Positions 35,034 to 43,704 of a stretch of 64,000 nt of DNA are shown here, one piece after another. The stretch's first letter is position 1, and every line of letters begins with the position of its first letter. The notes under the pieces were generated by a model. That model saw nothing but the letters and a program-made list of their open reading frames with translations, made no database searches and was not told where the DNA came from. Location of the stretch: contig NZ_JAFBDU010000006.1 in the NCBI RefSeq assembly GCF_016908395.1, forward strand, positions 186,001 to 250,000, in the 5' to 3' direction. The translations under genes were made by a program, and so were the position numbers. This DNA comes from Metabacillus crassostreae (GTDB lineage Bacteria > Bacillota > Bacilli > Bacillales > Bacillaceae).

Positions 35034-35927
35034 ATGACCATTAAGTATTTATCAACAACAGCACTTTCAAAAGAATTAAATATCTCTTCAAAAGAGGTTT
35101 TTAAACTATTATCAGAAAATGAGTTAGTTAGTAGAGAAGAAACTAATTGGGTACTAACAGAAAAAGGTAAAGCTAAAGGTGGAATAGTTAAATCACACGC
35201 AAAATATGGTAGTTACATAGCATGGAATGAAGAAATGAAAAATGACTCAATCTTTTCATCATTAGTGAGTGATAGTAATCTAATTACCTCAACTGCGCTA
35301 GGAAAACCCTTCGGGATATCGAAGTTTAGAATAAATCCTATACTATCTGAACTAGGTTTGGTTCAAAAAAGTGTAAAAGGATGGACAGTTACATCGCTCG
35401 GTAAATTAATGGGTGGTAAGCAGTTCGAGTATGATAAAACAGGCATTCCATATGTTTGTTGGGACAGAAGTATATTAACTAAAAAGAGTATAATTAGCTC
35501 ATTTAAAGAAATACAGGGAGAATCAACTACTGAAGTAGCGGGTGATCAAAATGGCTCAAAAGCAGAAGTAGGATTTCGAGAAAAGTTTGAAGCAAAACAT
35601 AGGTCTGCTGATGGTCACTATGTACGTTCTAGAGCAGAAATGCTAATTGATAACTGGCTCTATATGTCTGAAATTGTACATGCGTATGAGAGGAAACTTC
35701 CAATTGAAGAAGATGTATATTGTGATTTTTATTTGCCTGTAGGTAAGGTCTATATAGAGTTTTGGGGATTAGAGAATGATGCTAGATATAATGAAAGAAA
35801 GAAAAAGAAATTGAGTATATATGAAAAGTATGGATTCAACTTGATAGAAATAAATGATGAAGATATACAAAACTTAGATGATATTCTGCCTAAGAGATTG
35901 TTGAAGTTTGGTATTCAAACATATTAG
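35034..35927 (+). CDS. HTH and PD-(D/E)XK nuclease protein
   Basis: A 297-residue protein starting at ATG 35034. The N-terminal half has two similar winged-helix-like units (STTALSKELNISSKEVFKLL and ITSTALGKPFGISKFRINPIL), each ending in an LTEKGKAKGG- or VTSLGKLMGG-type wing, so it probably binds DNA. The C-terminal half is a compact nuclease: YVRSRAEMLIDNWL (Glu), YCDFYLPVGKVYIEFWG (Asp and Glu) and a K-rich helix, the PD-(D/E)XK order. Stand-alone proteins of this type could be restriction or recombination-related enzymes. It is followed by AGTACACA repeat 3, which acts as its terminator. Confidence 0.75.
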   Translation: MTIKYLSTTALSKELNISSKEVFKLLSENELVSREETNWVLTEKGKAKGGIVKSHAKYGSYIAWNEEMKNDSIFSSLVSDSNLITSTALGKPFGISKFRINPILSELGLVQKSVKGWTVTSLGKLMGGKQFEYDKTGIPYVCWDRSILTKKSIISSFKEIQGESTTEVAGDQNGSKAEVGFREKFEAKHRSADGHYVRSRAEMLIDNWLYMSEIVHAYERKLPIEEDVYCDFYLPVGKVYIEFWGLENDARYNERKKKKLSIYEKYGFNLIEINDEDIQNLDDILPKRLLKFGIQTY

Positions 35928-35940
35928 AAGTATGATAAAA

Positions 35941-35999
35941 AACAGTACACAGTTTTCTATATAATAATATTAATATACCGACTGTGTACTGTTTTTTTT
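35941..35999 (+). terminator. AGTACACA inverted repeat 3, also a terminator
   Basis: A perfect 13-bp pair AACAGTACACAGT / ACTGTGTACTGTT with a 27-nt loop containing TTTCTAT, followed by eight or more T. It lies 13 bases after the nuclease stop. The downstream 230 bases are near-duplicated after repeat 5. Confidence 0.85.
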
Positions 36000-36061
36000 A
36001 ATTTAGATCAATCTTTATGGTGCTGGTGCTAACAATTTAGTAAAGTGGAAAGTATAAAAGA

Positions 36062-36090
36062 TTGATAAAATGTGTTAAAATTTGTATAAT
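36062..36090 (+). promoter_or_regulatory. Promoter of island RNA copy B
   Basis: TTGATA, 17 bases, TATAAT: a near-consensus vegetative promoter with no gene start behind it, only the conserved RNA-like region. Confidence 0.75.
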
Positions 36091-36096
36091 TTGACT

Positions 36097-36222
36097 TGAG
36101 TAAAAGTAACCTACACAAGCTTGGCATGGCAGGGTAGGGTGCATTTTGTCTATTAAAGTAACTATTAGAGTAAAATAACACAAGAGAGAGACAAGATTAA
36201 AATTCTTGGCTCTTTCTTTATA
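36097..36222 (+). ncRNA. Candidate structured RNA, copy B
   Basis: It shares with copies A and C the blocks AAGTAAC, ACACAA, TTAAAGTAAC and TTAGAGT, and the final hairpin (AAGAGAGAGACAAGA with TCTTGGCTCTTTCTT, one mismatch). The first stem is partly decayed compared with copy A (CCTAC/GTAGG remains). The region from 35981 to 36222 is about 85 percent or more like 41586-41813 by eye. The rest of the gap up to 36394 shows no gene. Confidence 0.6.
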
Positions 36223-36394
36223 TCTGAAAAGAAAGTGAATAATGATTTGGATAGGAAAATTCATTCATGCGTAAGGCTTTGTTTATACATTTTATTCTTT
36301 ATGCTTAATATAGTTGTGGTATTATTTACCTGTATAGGTTAAAAAAGCAAGCTTTAATAGTTTGTTAATTTGAATGTTCGTGGGGACTAGGGAA

Positions 36395-37315
36395 ATGAAT
36401 TATTTTTTTGTATTTCAAAATAAAAGCTATAAAGAAGAAAGAACAGGTGGTTATCTTTGGGCCCCGCAGAAAAATCAAAAAGGTCAGAGAGTCTCTCATT
36501 GGTCGGAAATGGAGAACGTTAAAAAAGGAGACATTATTTTTAACAGCTATAATACAGAAATGCTTTCTGTTATTGTGGCAAAAGAAGACTCTATCGTACA
36601 TGAGAAGCCAGCTGATTTGGATAATATAGAGTCTTGGGAAAAAGAAGGTTGGATGGTTTTTGGCGATTATTATGATCTAAAAGTACCTATAGCCTATAAA
36701 GATTATATGGATGAGGTATTGGACTTACAAGGTGAAAGATACGCTCCCTTTAATAAGATTGGGCGTGGAAATACTGGTTATTTATTTAAGGTGACCCCAC
36801 AACTAGCAGAGTATTTATTTTCATTAATTGAAGTTCAAAATAGTGAAGTATTAGATCAATTACTTAATATAGATAGAAAAGTGGTTGAAGAGTTTATATC
36901 AAAGGTTGAGGACATACCTAGAGATATTGATGAGACTGAAAGAGAACAAATTATTAAGTCTAGGATTGGTCAGTCAATCTTTAAGAATAAATTGCTAAAA
37001 ACTAATGGGAATTGTAGGCTATGTGGTGTGGAAGATGAAAGATTCTTAATTGCAAGCCACATAAAAAAATGGAGTGTATCAAACAATCAAGAAAGACTTG
37101 ATGAAAACAATGGGTTACTTCTTTGTCCTAACCACGATTCTTTATTTGACAAGGGGTATATAAGTTTTAATGATGATGGAGATATTCTAATTTCTAAAAG
37201 TTTAGATTATCAATCTATGATCTTTTTAAACATAAATGAGAGTATGAAAATAAGTATGAAAAGTGACCAAAGGGATTATATGAAATGGCATAAGGAGAAT
37301 CTATTCAAGCAATAA
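36395..37315 (+). CDS. EVE/PUA-like domain with HNH endonuclease, candidate type IV restriction enzyme
   Basis: A 306-residue protein. The ATG at 36395 is preferred because MNYFFVFQNKSYKEER is a natural domain start and GGGG/AGGGA lies upstream. Residues 1 to about 150 look like an EVE/PUA-like fold (GGYLWAPQ, HWSEMENVKKGDIIF, GRGNTGYLF), a module that reads modified bases. The C-terminal HNH domain has CRLC, SHIKKWS, NNGLLLCPNHDSLFD. Proteins with this pairing, such as VcaM4I, cut DNA with modified cytosines. That would target phages with modified genomes or methylated incoming DNA. Confidence 0.82.
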   Translation: MNYFFVFQNKSYKEERTGGYLWAPQKNQKGQRVSHWSEMENVKKGDIIFNSYNTEMLSVIVAKEDSIVHEKPADLDNIESWEKEGWMVFGDYYDLKVPIAYKDYMDEVLDLQGERYAPFNKIGRGNTGYLFKVTPQLAEYLFSLIEVQNSEVLDQLLNIDRKVVEEFISKVEDIPRDIDETEREQIIKSRIGQSIFKNKLLKTNGNCRLCGVEDERFLIASHIKKWSVSNNQERLDENNGLLLCPNHDSLFDKGYISFNDDGDILISKSLDYQSMIFLNINESMKISMKSDQRDYMKWHKENLFKQ

Positions 37316-37348
37316 TATATAAAAAATTTTTCAACTTGTGAATTAAAA

Positions 37349-37396
37349 AACAGTACACAGTTTGCTATAAATTAATATATCAAGTGTCTACTGTTT
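37349..37396. repeat. AGTACACA inverted repeat 4, degenerate
   Basis: AACAGTACACAG faces AGTGTCTACTGTT with imperfect pairing; the centre keeps TATAAATTAATATAT. It lies about 35 bases after the HNH gene stop, the same position as copies 3 and 5 after their genes. Confidence 0.7.
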
Positions 37397-37444
37397 ATTG
37401 CTTCTCATAATGTCATTGTATTTTGTCAAAATCTATTATCCAAT

Positions 37445-37660
37445 CTACAGTTTCACATCATTTTCTTCTAGAAATCTTATAAAATCAATCAAAGCACTTG
37501 TATTAAATCTTTGGTATAGACAGAGTCACTCTTAATCATTAATCTATGTAAGCAATTTTAAGACTTTGTATTTAGCTCCCATGATAAATTCTTTTGATAA
37601 AGTGTGTTGTTCTTGTTCTAAGTAATTTCCCTCTAAGTTGTAATGAATTACATTAAAACC
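37445..37660 (-). pseudogene. Decayed minus-strand coding relic
   Basis: On the minus strand, pieces such as GFNVIHYNLEGNYLEQEQ with HTLSKEFIMGAKYKVLKLL, and a last piece ALIDFIRFLEENDVKL ending at a stop, sit in shifting frames. A similarly decayed version lies at 43705-43915 (LSK, VVVKYKALQML). The parent gene is not recognised. It accounts for most of the gap before the large NACHT gene. Confidence 0.45.
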
Positions 37661-37767
37661 CAGGAAGTAAAATGATAGGGGTTTAATAATGCAGAAGGTA
37701 ACTTAATTAAAAGGTGAAGTTTGAAAAAAATAATGAACAATTTTTATTGATAGCAGGAGGAATTAGT

Positions 37768-40700
37768 ATGTATGATTTAGGAGCAATAGCTGCTGGTATA
37801 GCAAAATTATCATCTCCTATATTAAAAAACAAAATGGAAAGAAATGAGAAGGTAATTCAACTTCTTAAAAAATTTAAGTTAAGTCCAACACACCCACCTT
37901 CAGATTTTGATGGTGTATATGCATATACTTTAGTTGAGTATGGTGTAGATAAATCCGATATAATATTAAATTTCTTTCGGGACCAACACATTAAAGATAT
38001 ATTCAAAAAGTCATTCTCTGATAATGATTCACCTTATTTCCATAAAGAAAGTGAAGAGATCTTAGATTGGCATGAAATGGGTAAAAAATATAGAGATATG
38101 GACATCGATCCAAGAAGAGAATTAATTGCCTTTTCCACTGTGTTTAATGCTATTGTCGCTAGAACTCTGACACCTAAAGAAGTACAGAATGTTTTAGTTT
38201 TAAAAAATATTCATTTAACGGTAGATGAAATATTGGAAAAAGTTAGCAAACTGGATACGGATAAAATATTGGAAGAAATCAATTCAATTCAAACAAATAA
38301 TACAAAGTTTAGTTTAACTACAACTAGTGAGAAGATTAGAGTGTATATAGGATCAAGTCCAACTGAATTTAGAGATACATCGGATATCTTAGCTAAAGCA
38401 CTTAAAGATAGGGGAATAGATGTACTAATTTGTAATAGACATGCGTTTTCTAGCCCTACAAGTAAAGAAAAAACAATCAAAAGAGAAATAGAAACATCAG
38501 ATATATATATTGGTTTGTTTGGGAAGTTATTTAGTTTGGATAATATGGAAGAATTTAAATTGGCTAGAACGTTAAATAAACCTTGTTTTGTTTATGTAAG
38601 AGATGAACATGCGGTTCGTGACCCAGAATTAGAGATGTTCTTAAAGAAAGAAGTCTATAATTTCAGTAAGGGGGTTACTAATAGTTTCTTTGAAAATTCC
38701 ATCTTGCTAGGAAATCAAGTTGCTGAGGATGTTATGAAGTGGTTAGTTAGACAACATAGAGAAATGACAGCTGAAATTCGCCAAGAAAACCTATCCAAAG
38801 AAGAGATAAGTAGACTCGAAGAAAAAGTTAGAAGATTACAAAAGTCTGCTCATGAAACTTTACCATTTGGAACTAGGCTTGATTACTTGTCGAATCAATT
38901 AAGGACTTGGTTTGATGCAGTGGGATACAGGATTGAAAAGTATGAGAAGTCTAACGAGGACTATTTTGAATGGATAATTAATATTCCAGCTAGACGTGGC
39001 TATGATCGTATATTAGTTCGGGGAATTACTGGAGAAATAGAGTTTAGTCATATTAAAGATATTAAAGAGAGTATTATGGCTGTTGATGAAGGTTGGATAA
39101 TAACTTCACGTAGAGTTAGTCAGGTTGCAAGAGATAGAGTGAAAGAACCAGAATATCGAAAAATCTTGTGTTATACATTTGATGAGTTAATAGATGAGCA
39201 TGCTGATTTTTCTGGTTATTTAGAATGGCTAAATAACGAAATAAAAGGCAAAGGTATAGATCAAAATTATATACCTTTGGCATGTATCAAAGAGGAATTT
39301 GATTCGAGAAGTAAGGAGAAAATAGGTGAAAGTCGCTACGATGAAACTAATGGTTGGATAGAAGGGTACATAGATAGATGGTTAGATGACCCAGATAAAA
39401 AACATATGTCAATTCTCGGTGAATTTGGTACAGGTAAAACATGGTTCTCACTTCACTATGCTGGCGAAGCATTAAAACAATACCAAGATGCTAAGGAAAA
39501 AGGGACTGAAAGACCGAGAATCCCATTAGTAATCTCATTAAGAGACTATGCTAAAGCGGTAAGTGTAGAATCCTTATTTTCAGAATTTTTCTTTAGGAAA
39601 CATCAAATTCCATTACCTCATTATGAAGCTTTTGAAGTACTTAATAAAATGGGTAAGTTATTATTAATATTTGATGGATTTGATGAAATGGCTGCTCAAG
39701 TCGATAGACAAAAAATGATTAATAACTTTTGGGAATTAGCAAAAGCTGCAGTTCCGGGTTCAAAGGTTATATTAACTTGTCGAACTGAACACTTTCCACA
39801 TGCAATGGAAGGGCGAAGTTTATTGAACGCTGAATTACATGCTTCTACGTCAACACTTACTGGAGAACCTCCACAATTTGAGGTTTTACAGCTAGAGAAG
39901 TTTAATAAGGAGCAAATTAGACAGGTTTTAAATCAAAAAACTGATAAAGATACGGTTGAAAAGATCATCAATAATAGCGAGCTTTTAGATTTAGTTTCTA
40001 GACCTGTAATGACTGATTTTGTAATGGATGCAATACCCGATATAGAATTGGGAAGGGCAATAGATTTATCTCGAGTTTATTTTTATGCAGTTGTGAGGAA
40101 AATGAACAGAGATATAAGGGAGGAGAGAACTTTTACTTCTCTTGCTGACAAACTTTATTTTCTTTGTGAACTATCTTGGGAAATGATATCAACTGATCAA
40201 ATGAGCTTAAACTATAGACATTTTCCAGATAGATTAAGAGTGTTGTTTGGTAAGTTTGTTCAAGAGCAAAAAGATTTAGATCATTGGCATTATGATATGA
40301 TGGGTCAAACATTACTAATAAGAAATAGTGACGGTGACTATACTCCTGCCCATAAGTCTTTATTAGAATTTTTTGTTGCATATAAATTTGTAGCAGAGTT
40401 AGGATTACTTGGGAATGATTATTTGTCTCCTGCTAAGGAGGCTATGAATTTAGACACAGAGAATACTCCAAAGCATTATACATGGTCTGAATATTATACT
40501 AACTCTTATAATATTCGGGAAGACAAACGAGAGGGGAAAGTTATTCAGTTATTAGACTTTAAAACAGAAAGTTTTGATAATCTTCTTAAAGGATTTGGTA
40601 GTAAAATTTTAACTCAAGCAGTCCTAGATTTGATGTTAAATATGATTTGTAAAGAAAAGGCATTGGATGTGTTGTTATCACTAATACTATATACAAGGGA

Positions 40701-41415
40701 TAAACAAAAAGAGAAATATGGATTTCTCGGAAGTAATGCTGCAATGTTGTTAGTTATGATTGATAAAAACGCATTGAGCAATTTAAACCTTTCTGGAGTT
40801 GATATTAGTGAATCTAGTATTAATTTTGCAAACCTAACAAACTCTATATTTGACCATGCAAATTTGGAAGGTGTTGTAGTTAATAATGCAAACTTTAAAA
40901 ATGCATCATTAAAATACTGTAAATTTACTAACGCTAAAATTGATAATTTTAATGGTTGGATAACTGCTTCACCATATATAAAAGATAACCTTCTTATAAA
41001 CTATTTTTATTTTTACTATAACTTCTTATCAAAGAGAGATAAGCCTCCTACGTTAATTGATATTGAAAATGATCATATTGTTATTGGCTATGGGAATAAA
41101 GATAAACTCATATGGGCAAACAAAATTAGGAGCGATTTTATTGTAAGTTTAAAAATTAATAATAACAAGTTACATATTTTAACAATTGAGGGAGATCTTT
41201 TTGTTTTAGACATTGAAACAGGTGAGTTTTGTAAAGATACTAGTGACACTAACCTTTATCTTTGGGAAAATGCAGATTTTCTTGGAGCTGAAGGCTTAGA
41301 TGATGAGATGTGCCATTTTTTGGCCATAAAGAAAGCCGTAAATTTGCCGCAGTTTTCCTATGATACTAGATCAAAGAGAGTTCCAGAATACTTTAAAGAT
41401 TCAATAGAAGTTTAG
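37768..41415 (+). CDS. Large STAND NTPase: DUF4062, nuclease-like, NACHT and pentapeptide repeats
   Basis: A 1215-residue protein; ATG 37768 has AGGAGG eight bases upstream. Order: helical N-terminus (1-185); DUF4062, a TIR-like fold (about 189-330: KIRVYIGSSPTEFRDTSD, IETSDIYIGLFG, LNKPCFVYVRDE); a region of about 368-495 that looks like a restriction-endonuclease fold (GYDRILVRGITGEIEF, ILCYTFDELIDE); NACHT (Walker A GEFGTGKTW at about 551, Walker B LLLIFDGFDEMA at about 634, sensor LTCRTEHF, then HKSLLEFFVAYKF); and a sensor-like C-terminus with pentapeptide repeats (about 1005-1065: ANLTNSIFDHANLEG) and short beta strands. Proteins of this plan detect phage parts and trigger an effector. 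Confidence 0.85.
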   Translation: MYDLGAIAAGIAKLSSPILKNKMERNEKVIQLLKKFKLSPTHPPSDFDGVYAYTLVEYGVDKSDIILNFFRDQHIKDIFKKSFSDNDSPYFHKESEEILDWHEMGKKYRDMDIDPRRELIAFSTVFNAIVARTLTPKEVQNVLVLKNIHLTVDEILEKVSKLDTDKILEEINSIQTNNTKFSLTTTSEKIRVYIGSSPTEFRDTSDILAKALKDRGIDVLICNRHAFSSPTSKEKTIKREIETSDIYIGLFGKLFSLDNMEEFKLARTLNKPCFVYVRDEHAVRDPELEMFLKKEVYNFSKGVTNSFFENSILLGNQVAEDVMKWLVRQHREMTAEIRQENLSKEEISRLEEKVRRLQKSAHETLPFGTRLDYLSNQLRTWFDAVGYRIEKYEKSNEDYFEWIINIPARRGYDRILVRGITGEIEFSHIKDIKESIMAVDEGWIITSRRVSQVARDRVKEPEYRKILCYTFDELIDEHADFSGYLEWLNNEIKGKGIDQNYIPLACIKEEFDSRSKEKIGESRYDETNGWIEGYIDRWLDDPDKKHMSILGEFGTGKTWFSLHYAGEALKQYQDAKEKGTERPRIPLVISLRDYAKAVSVESLFSEFFFRKHQIPLPHYEAFEVLNKMGKLLLIFDGFDEMAAQVDRQKMINNFWELAKAAVPGSKVILTCRTEHFPHAMEGRSLLNAELHASTSTLTGEPPQFEVLQLEKFNKEQIRQVLNQKTDKDTVEKIINNSELLDLVSRPVMTDFVMDAIPDIELGRAIDLSRVYFYAVVRKMNRDIREERTFTSLADKLYFLCELSWEMISTDQMSLNYRHFPDRLRVLFGKFVQEQKDLDHWHYDMMGQTLLIRNSDGDYTPAHKSLLEFFVAYKFVAELGLLGNDYLSPAKEAMNLDTENTPKHYTWSEYYTNSYNIREDKREGKVIQLLDFKTESFDNLLKGFGSKILTQAVLDLMLNMICKEKALDVLLSLILYTRDKQKEKYGFLGSNAAMLLVMIDKNALSNLNLSGVDISESSINFANLTNSIFDHANLEGVVVNNANFKNASLKYCKFTNAKIDNFNGWITASPYIKDNLLINYFYFYYNFLSKRDKPPTLIDIENDHIVIGYGNKDKLIWANKIRSDFIVSLKINNNKLHILTIEGDLFVLDIETGEFCKDTSDTNLYLWENADFLGAEGLDDEMCHFLAIKKAVNLPQFSYDTRSKRVPEYFKDSIEV

Positions 41416-41551
41416 TTAATTCTTGTTAAGTAATTTGAGGTTTTATATTTAATTTAATACATACAATAAAATCTATTGAAAAAATTTGCCTAGAAGCAAG
41501 TTATTACTTCCAATGTAAAAAATAGTTTATTGAATTTTTAGTCTAAAGGAA

Positions 41552-41603
41552 AACGGTACACAGTTTTCTATTAAGTAATATATCTACTGTGTACTGTTTT
41601 TTT
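41552..41603 (+). terminator. AGTACACA inverted repeat 5, also a terminator
   Basis: AACGGTACACAGT pairs with ACTGTGTACTGTT around TTTCTATTAAGTAATA, followed by seven T. It lies about 135 bases after the large NACHT gene stop. Confidence 0.85.
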
Positions 41604-41684
41604 AATTTAGATCAATCTTTATGGTGCTAACAATTTAGTAAAGTGGAAAGTATAAAAGATTGATAAAATTTGTATAATTACGTT

Positions 41685-41813
41685 AATGTAAGAGTTAAGT
41701 AAAGTAACCTACACAAGCTTTGGGAGGTAGGGTAGGGTGCATTTTGTCTATTAAAGTAACTATTAGAGTGATTAGCAAAAAAAGAGTCAAGATTAATTTC
41801 TTGCCTCCCTAGT
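41685..41813 (+). ncRNA. Candidate structured RNA, copy C
   Basis: It is a close relative of copy B over its full length, including ACCTACACAAGCTT, GGTAGGGTAGGGTGCATTTT and TTAAAGTAACTATTAGAGT, and ends with a GAGTCAAGA/TCTTGCCTC hairpin and AGTTTTG. Its promoter is damaged: TTGATA (41660) and TATAAT (41673) are only seven bases apart where copy B has 17. It may therefore be silent. The remaining gap to 41885 shows no gene. Confidence 0.5.
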
Positions 41814-41885
41814 TTTGTAATAGCCTCTTTAGATTTAGATAATTATGGCATTACTTTATTTTGAAAGACCTAAAAAATATAATTA

Positions 41886-42749
41886 TCATTCTTTAATAGT
41901 TGTTACAACACTATCTTCAAGATATATATATCTGTCTCCGTAATAAATCCACTGTTCACTAATTCCATATTCGGAAGTTGTTTTATTTATTTTCTTAGGA
42001 TCACCCCATGATGATTTTCTCACTTCATCTGAAGTCATCCCAATTATTGGTTCAGGATTAGCTATGTAATAGTCATTTATTTCATTAACACGATCTATAT
42101 TTGCTGATAATTCATTCCACGATCCATGTAATTTTTCAACTAACTGATTGATTTCTATTGATAATTCTCCATTATAATCAGAATCGATCTTGCTCATATA
42201 TAGTAGATAATTATTCCAGTTAGTTACATCTGTAGCAGGAGCTTCTAATGTCTTGTCCCATTCTATTCTAGCAAGAATAAAATTTCTTAGTGTGTCAACA
42301 TCATTATGGCTTATTTCATTTAACTTAGTTAACGCCTCTGTAAACATTTCGTTTCTAACTAATCCTTTTAATTCAGTGATTTTCTTTTCGTTTATCTTTT
42401 GTTCATAGGTTATTTGCTCTTCAGTGACTAATTTACTAAATTCGTTTATTTCTTCTTTATATTTTCCATTATAATCATTCGGGATATCTTCTAAGTATTC
42501 TAAAGCATCAGTGTAAAAGTTTTTAAGTACTTCTGTGTCTTGATTTTCTTGAACTAGTAATTTCGCTTGAGCGTAGTTCTTTAAAATAGAAACATCTTCA
42601 TAATCAGAAGATAAGTCATTAAAAATTATATTGGCTTCTTGCCAATTTTCTTGATCTAGGAGTGATAACGCTTTTTCGTACTTTTTTTCTGAGTTGCATC
42701 CTGTTAAAAGGATACATATTAAAATCAAATAAACACTTAATTTTTTCAA
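41886..42749 (-). CDS. Lipoprotein with helical repeats and SmpA-like C-terminus
   Basis: A 287-residue lipoprotein: the TTG start has GGGGG ten bases upstream, and the signal peptide ends in the lipobox LLTGC (Cys18). The mature part is helical and TPR-like (YEKALSLLDQENWQEANIIF and similar units). The last 60 residues (IGMTSDEVRKSSWGDPKKIN with WIYYGDRYIYLEDSVVTTI) match the SmpA/OmlA-type fold seen in many small exported proteins. Monocistronic within the island, opposite in direction to the NACHT gene. It may mediate surface functions such as exclusion, but that is a guess. Confidence 0.78.
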   Translation of the reverse strand: MKKLSVYLILICILLTGCNSEKKYEKALSLLDQENWQEANIIFNDLSSDYEDVSILKNYAQAKLLVQENQDTEVLKNFYTDALEYLEDIPNDYNGKYKEEINEFSKLVTEEQITYEQKINEKKITELKGLVRNEMFTEALTKLNEISHNDVDTLRNFILARIEWDKTLEAPATDVTNWNNYLLYMSKIDSDYNGELSIEINQLVEKLHGSWNELSANIDRVNEINDYYIANPEPIIGMTSDEVRKSSWGDPKKINKTTSEYGISEQWIYYGDRYIYLEDSVVTTIKE

Positions 42750-42819
42750 TGTTTCATTGCCCCCAAAATACCTTTAATTGTATGTATGTTTTATAGTAAA
42801 TCTTAAAACATAAAGATTG

Positions 42820-43221
42820 TTACCTATTTCTAAAAAAGAAATTATAATCATGTACAAAGTCACATAGATTGTTGATGCATTGTAAAGTATTATGCAATTC
42901 AATGTCTATTTCATCAAAATCGTGTTTAGTTGAAATAGGTGAACTAATTGGTAATTTTCCGTCTAATGATAGATGTACACTTACCTGACGTACAGCATCA
43001 AGGTAAACTAATCGACTAAAGCAATTAGGACATCTTAAAATTGTATCTTCTGACTCCTCAAATGCTTCAAAAACAACTTTTCGAGATCCATTATTCTTCT
43101 CAAATTCTTTGATAATTTCATCATTTTTTAACCATTTTACTTTCTCATATGCATCAGTGATTGATTTAGCTTCAGTTTTAATGTAGCTATTAAATTGGTA
43201 ATAGACGTTATAAGTCGGCAT
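42820..43221 (-). CDS. Hypothetical protein with zinc-binding cysteines
   Basis: A 133-residue soluble protein; AAGGGAG lies upstream of the ATG. The N-terminal 45 residues look like a small alpha/beta unit (YNVYYQFNSYIKTEAKS). The C-terminal half has CPNC and CINNLC, probably a zinc site. No named family. Divergent from the Xre gene, with about 140 bases between them. Confidence 0.6.
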   Translation of the reverse strand: MPTYNVYYQFNSYIKTEAKSITDAYEKVKWLKNDEIIKEFEKNNGSRKVVFEAFEESEDTILRCPNCFSRLVYLDAVRQVSVHLSLDGKLPISSPISTKHDFDEIDIELHNTLQCINNLCDFVHDYNFFFRNR

Positions 43222-43364
43222 TTTTTTTCGATCTCCCTTGTAGTTTAGATTAGTAAATATGAATATATTAATAATTTTAACACTTTTTGTGATTTTTGTA
43301 GACTATAGTACGTGTATATTGCGAGCGTAAAATAATCTAATGGTCATAAAAGGAGATTATTCCC

Positions 43365-43622
43365 TTGGAAGAAATAAAGACCATTATGATAGGTGCTACC
43401 TTGAAAGAACTTAGAAAAGAATTAAATATTTCTCAAGAAGAGATATCTGGTAGAACTGGTTTAGATAGAACTTTTATTAGCATGTTAGAAAGAGATATAA
43501 GACAACCGACAATCACAACAATATTTTTATTAGCGGAAGCGTTGAAATTAAAGCCTTTTGAATTGGTTAAGAAAGTAGAAGAAAAGTATAAGGGATATGA
43601 AATAAAAAGGGATACTTATTGA
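43365..43622 (+). CDS. Xre-family transcriptional regulator
   Basis: An 85-residue single HTH_3 domain: LKELRKELNISQEEISGRTGLDRTFISMLERDIRQPTITT is the textbook cro/C1 pattern. The TTG start has AGGAGA eight bases upstream. Proteins this small usually control the island they sit in or act as an antitoxin or restriction controller. It is divergent from the cysteine protein gene, so that intergenic region is the likely operator. Confidence 0.9.
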   Translation: MEEIKTIMIGATLKELRKELNISQEEISGRTGLDRTFISMLERDIRQPTITTIFLLAEALKLKPFELVKKVEEKYKGYEIKRDTY

Positions 43623-43672
43623 GATCTATTATATGAAGAACTAAAATACTATATTAAATATCTTAATAAATT

Positions 43673-43702
43673 GAGGACAAGATTAATTCTTGTCTCTTTT
43701 TT
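43673..43702 (+). terminator. Terminator after the Xre gene
   Basis: GACAAGA pairs with TCTTGTC around TTAA(T), with GAG/CTC extension, then TTTTTT. It resembles the last hairpin of the island RNAs and may come from a fourth, mostly lost copy. Confidence 0.75.
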
Positions 43703-43704
43703 GT

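Noticed and set aside
26781-41603. CRISPR array
   Set aside because: The AGTACACA elements are kilobases apart, not regularly spaced, and no cas genes are present.
33990-41813. Retron or type III toxin-antitoxin RNA
   Set aside because: No reverse transcriptase gene and no ToxN-like gene is near, and the copies are not short tandem repeats.
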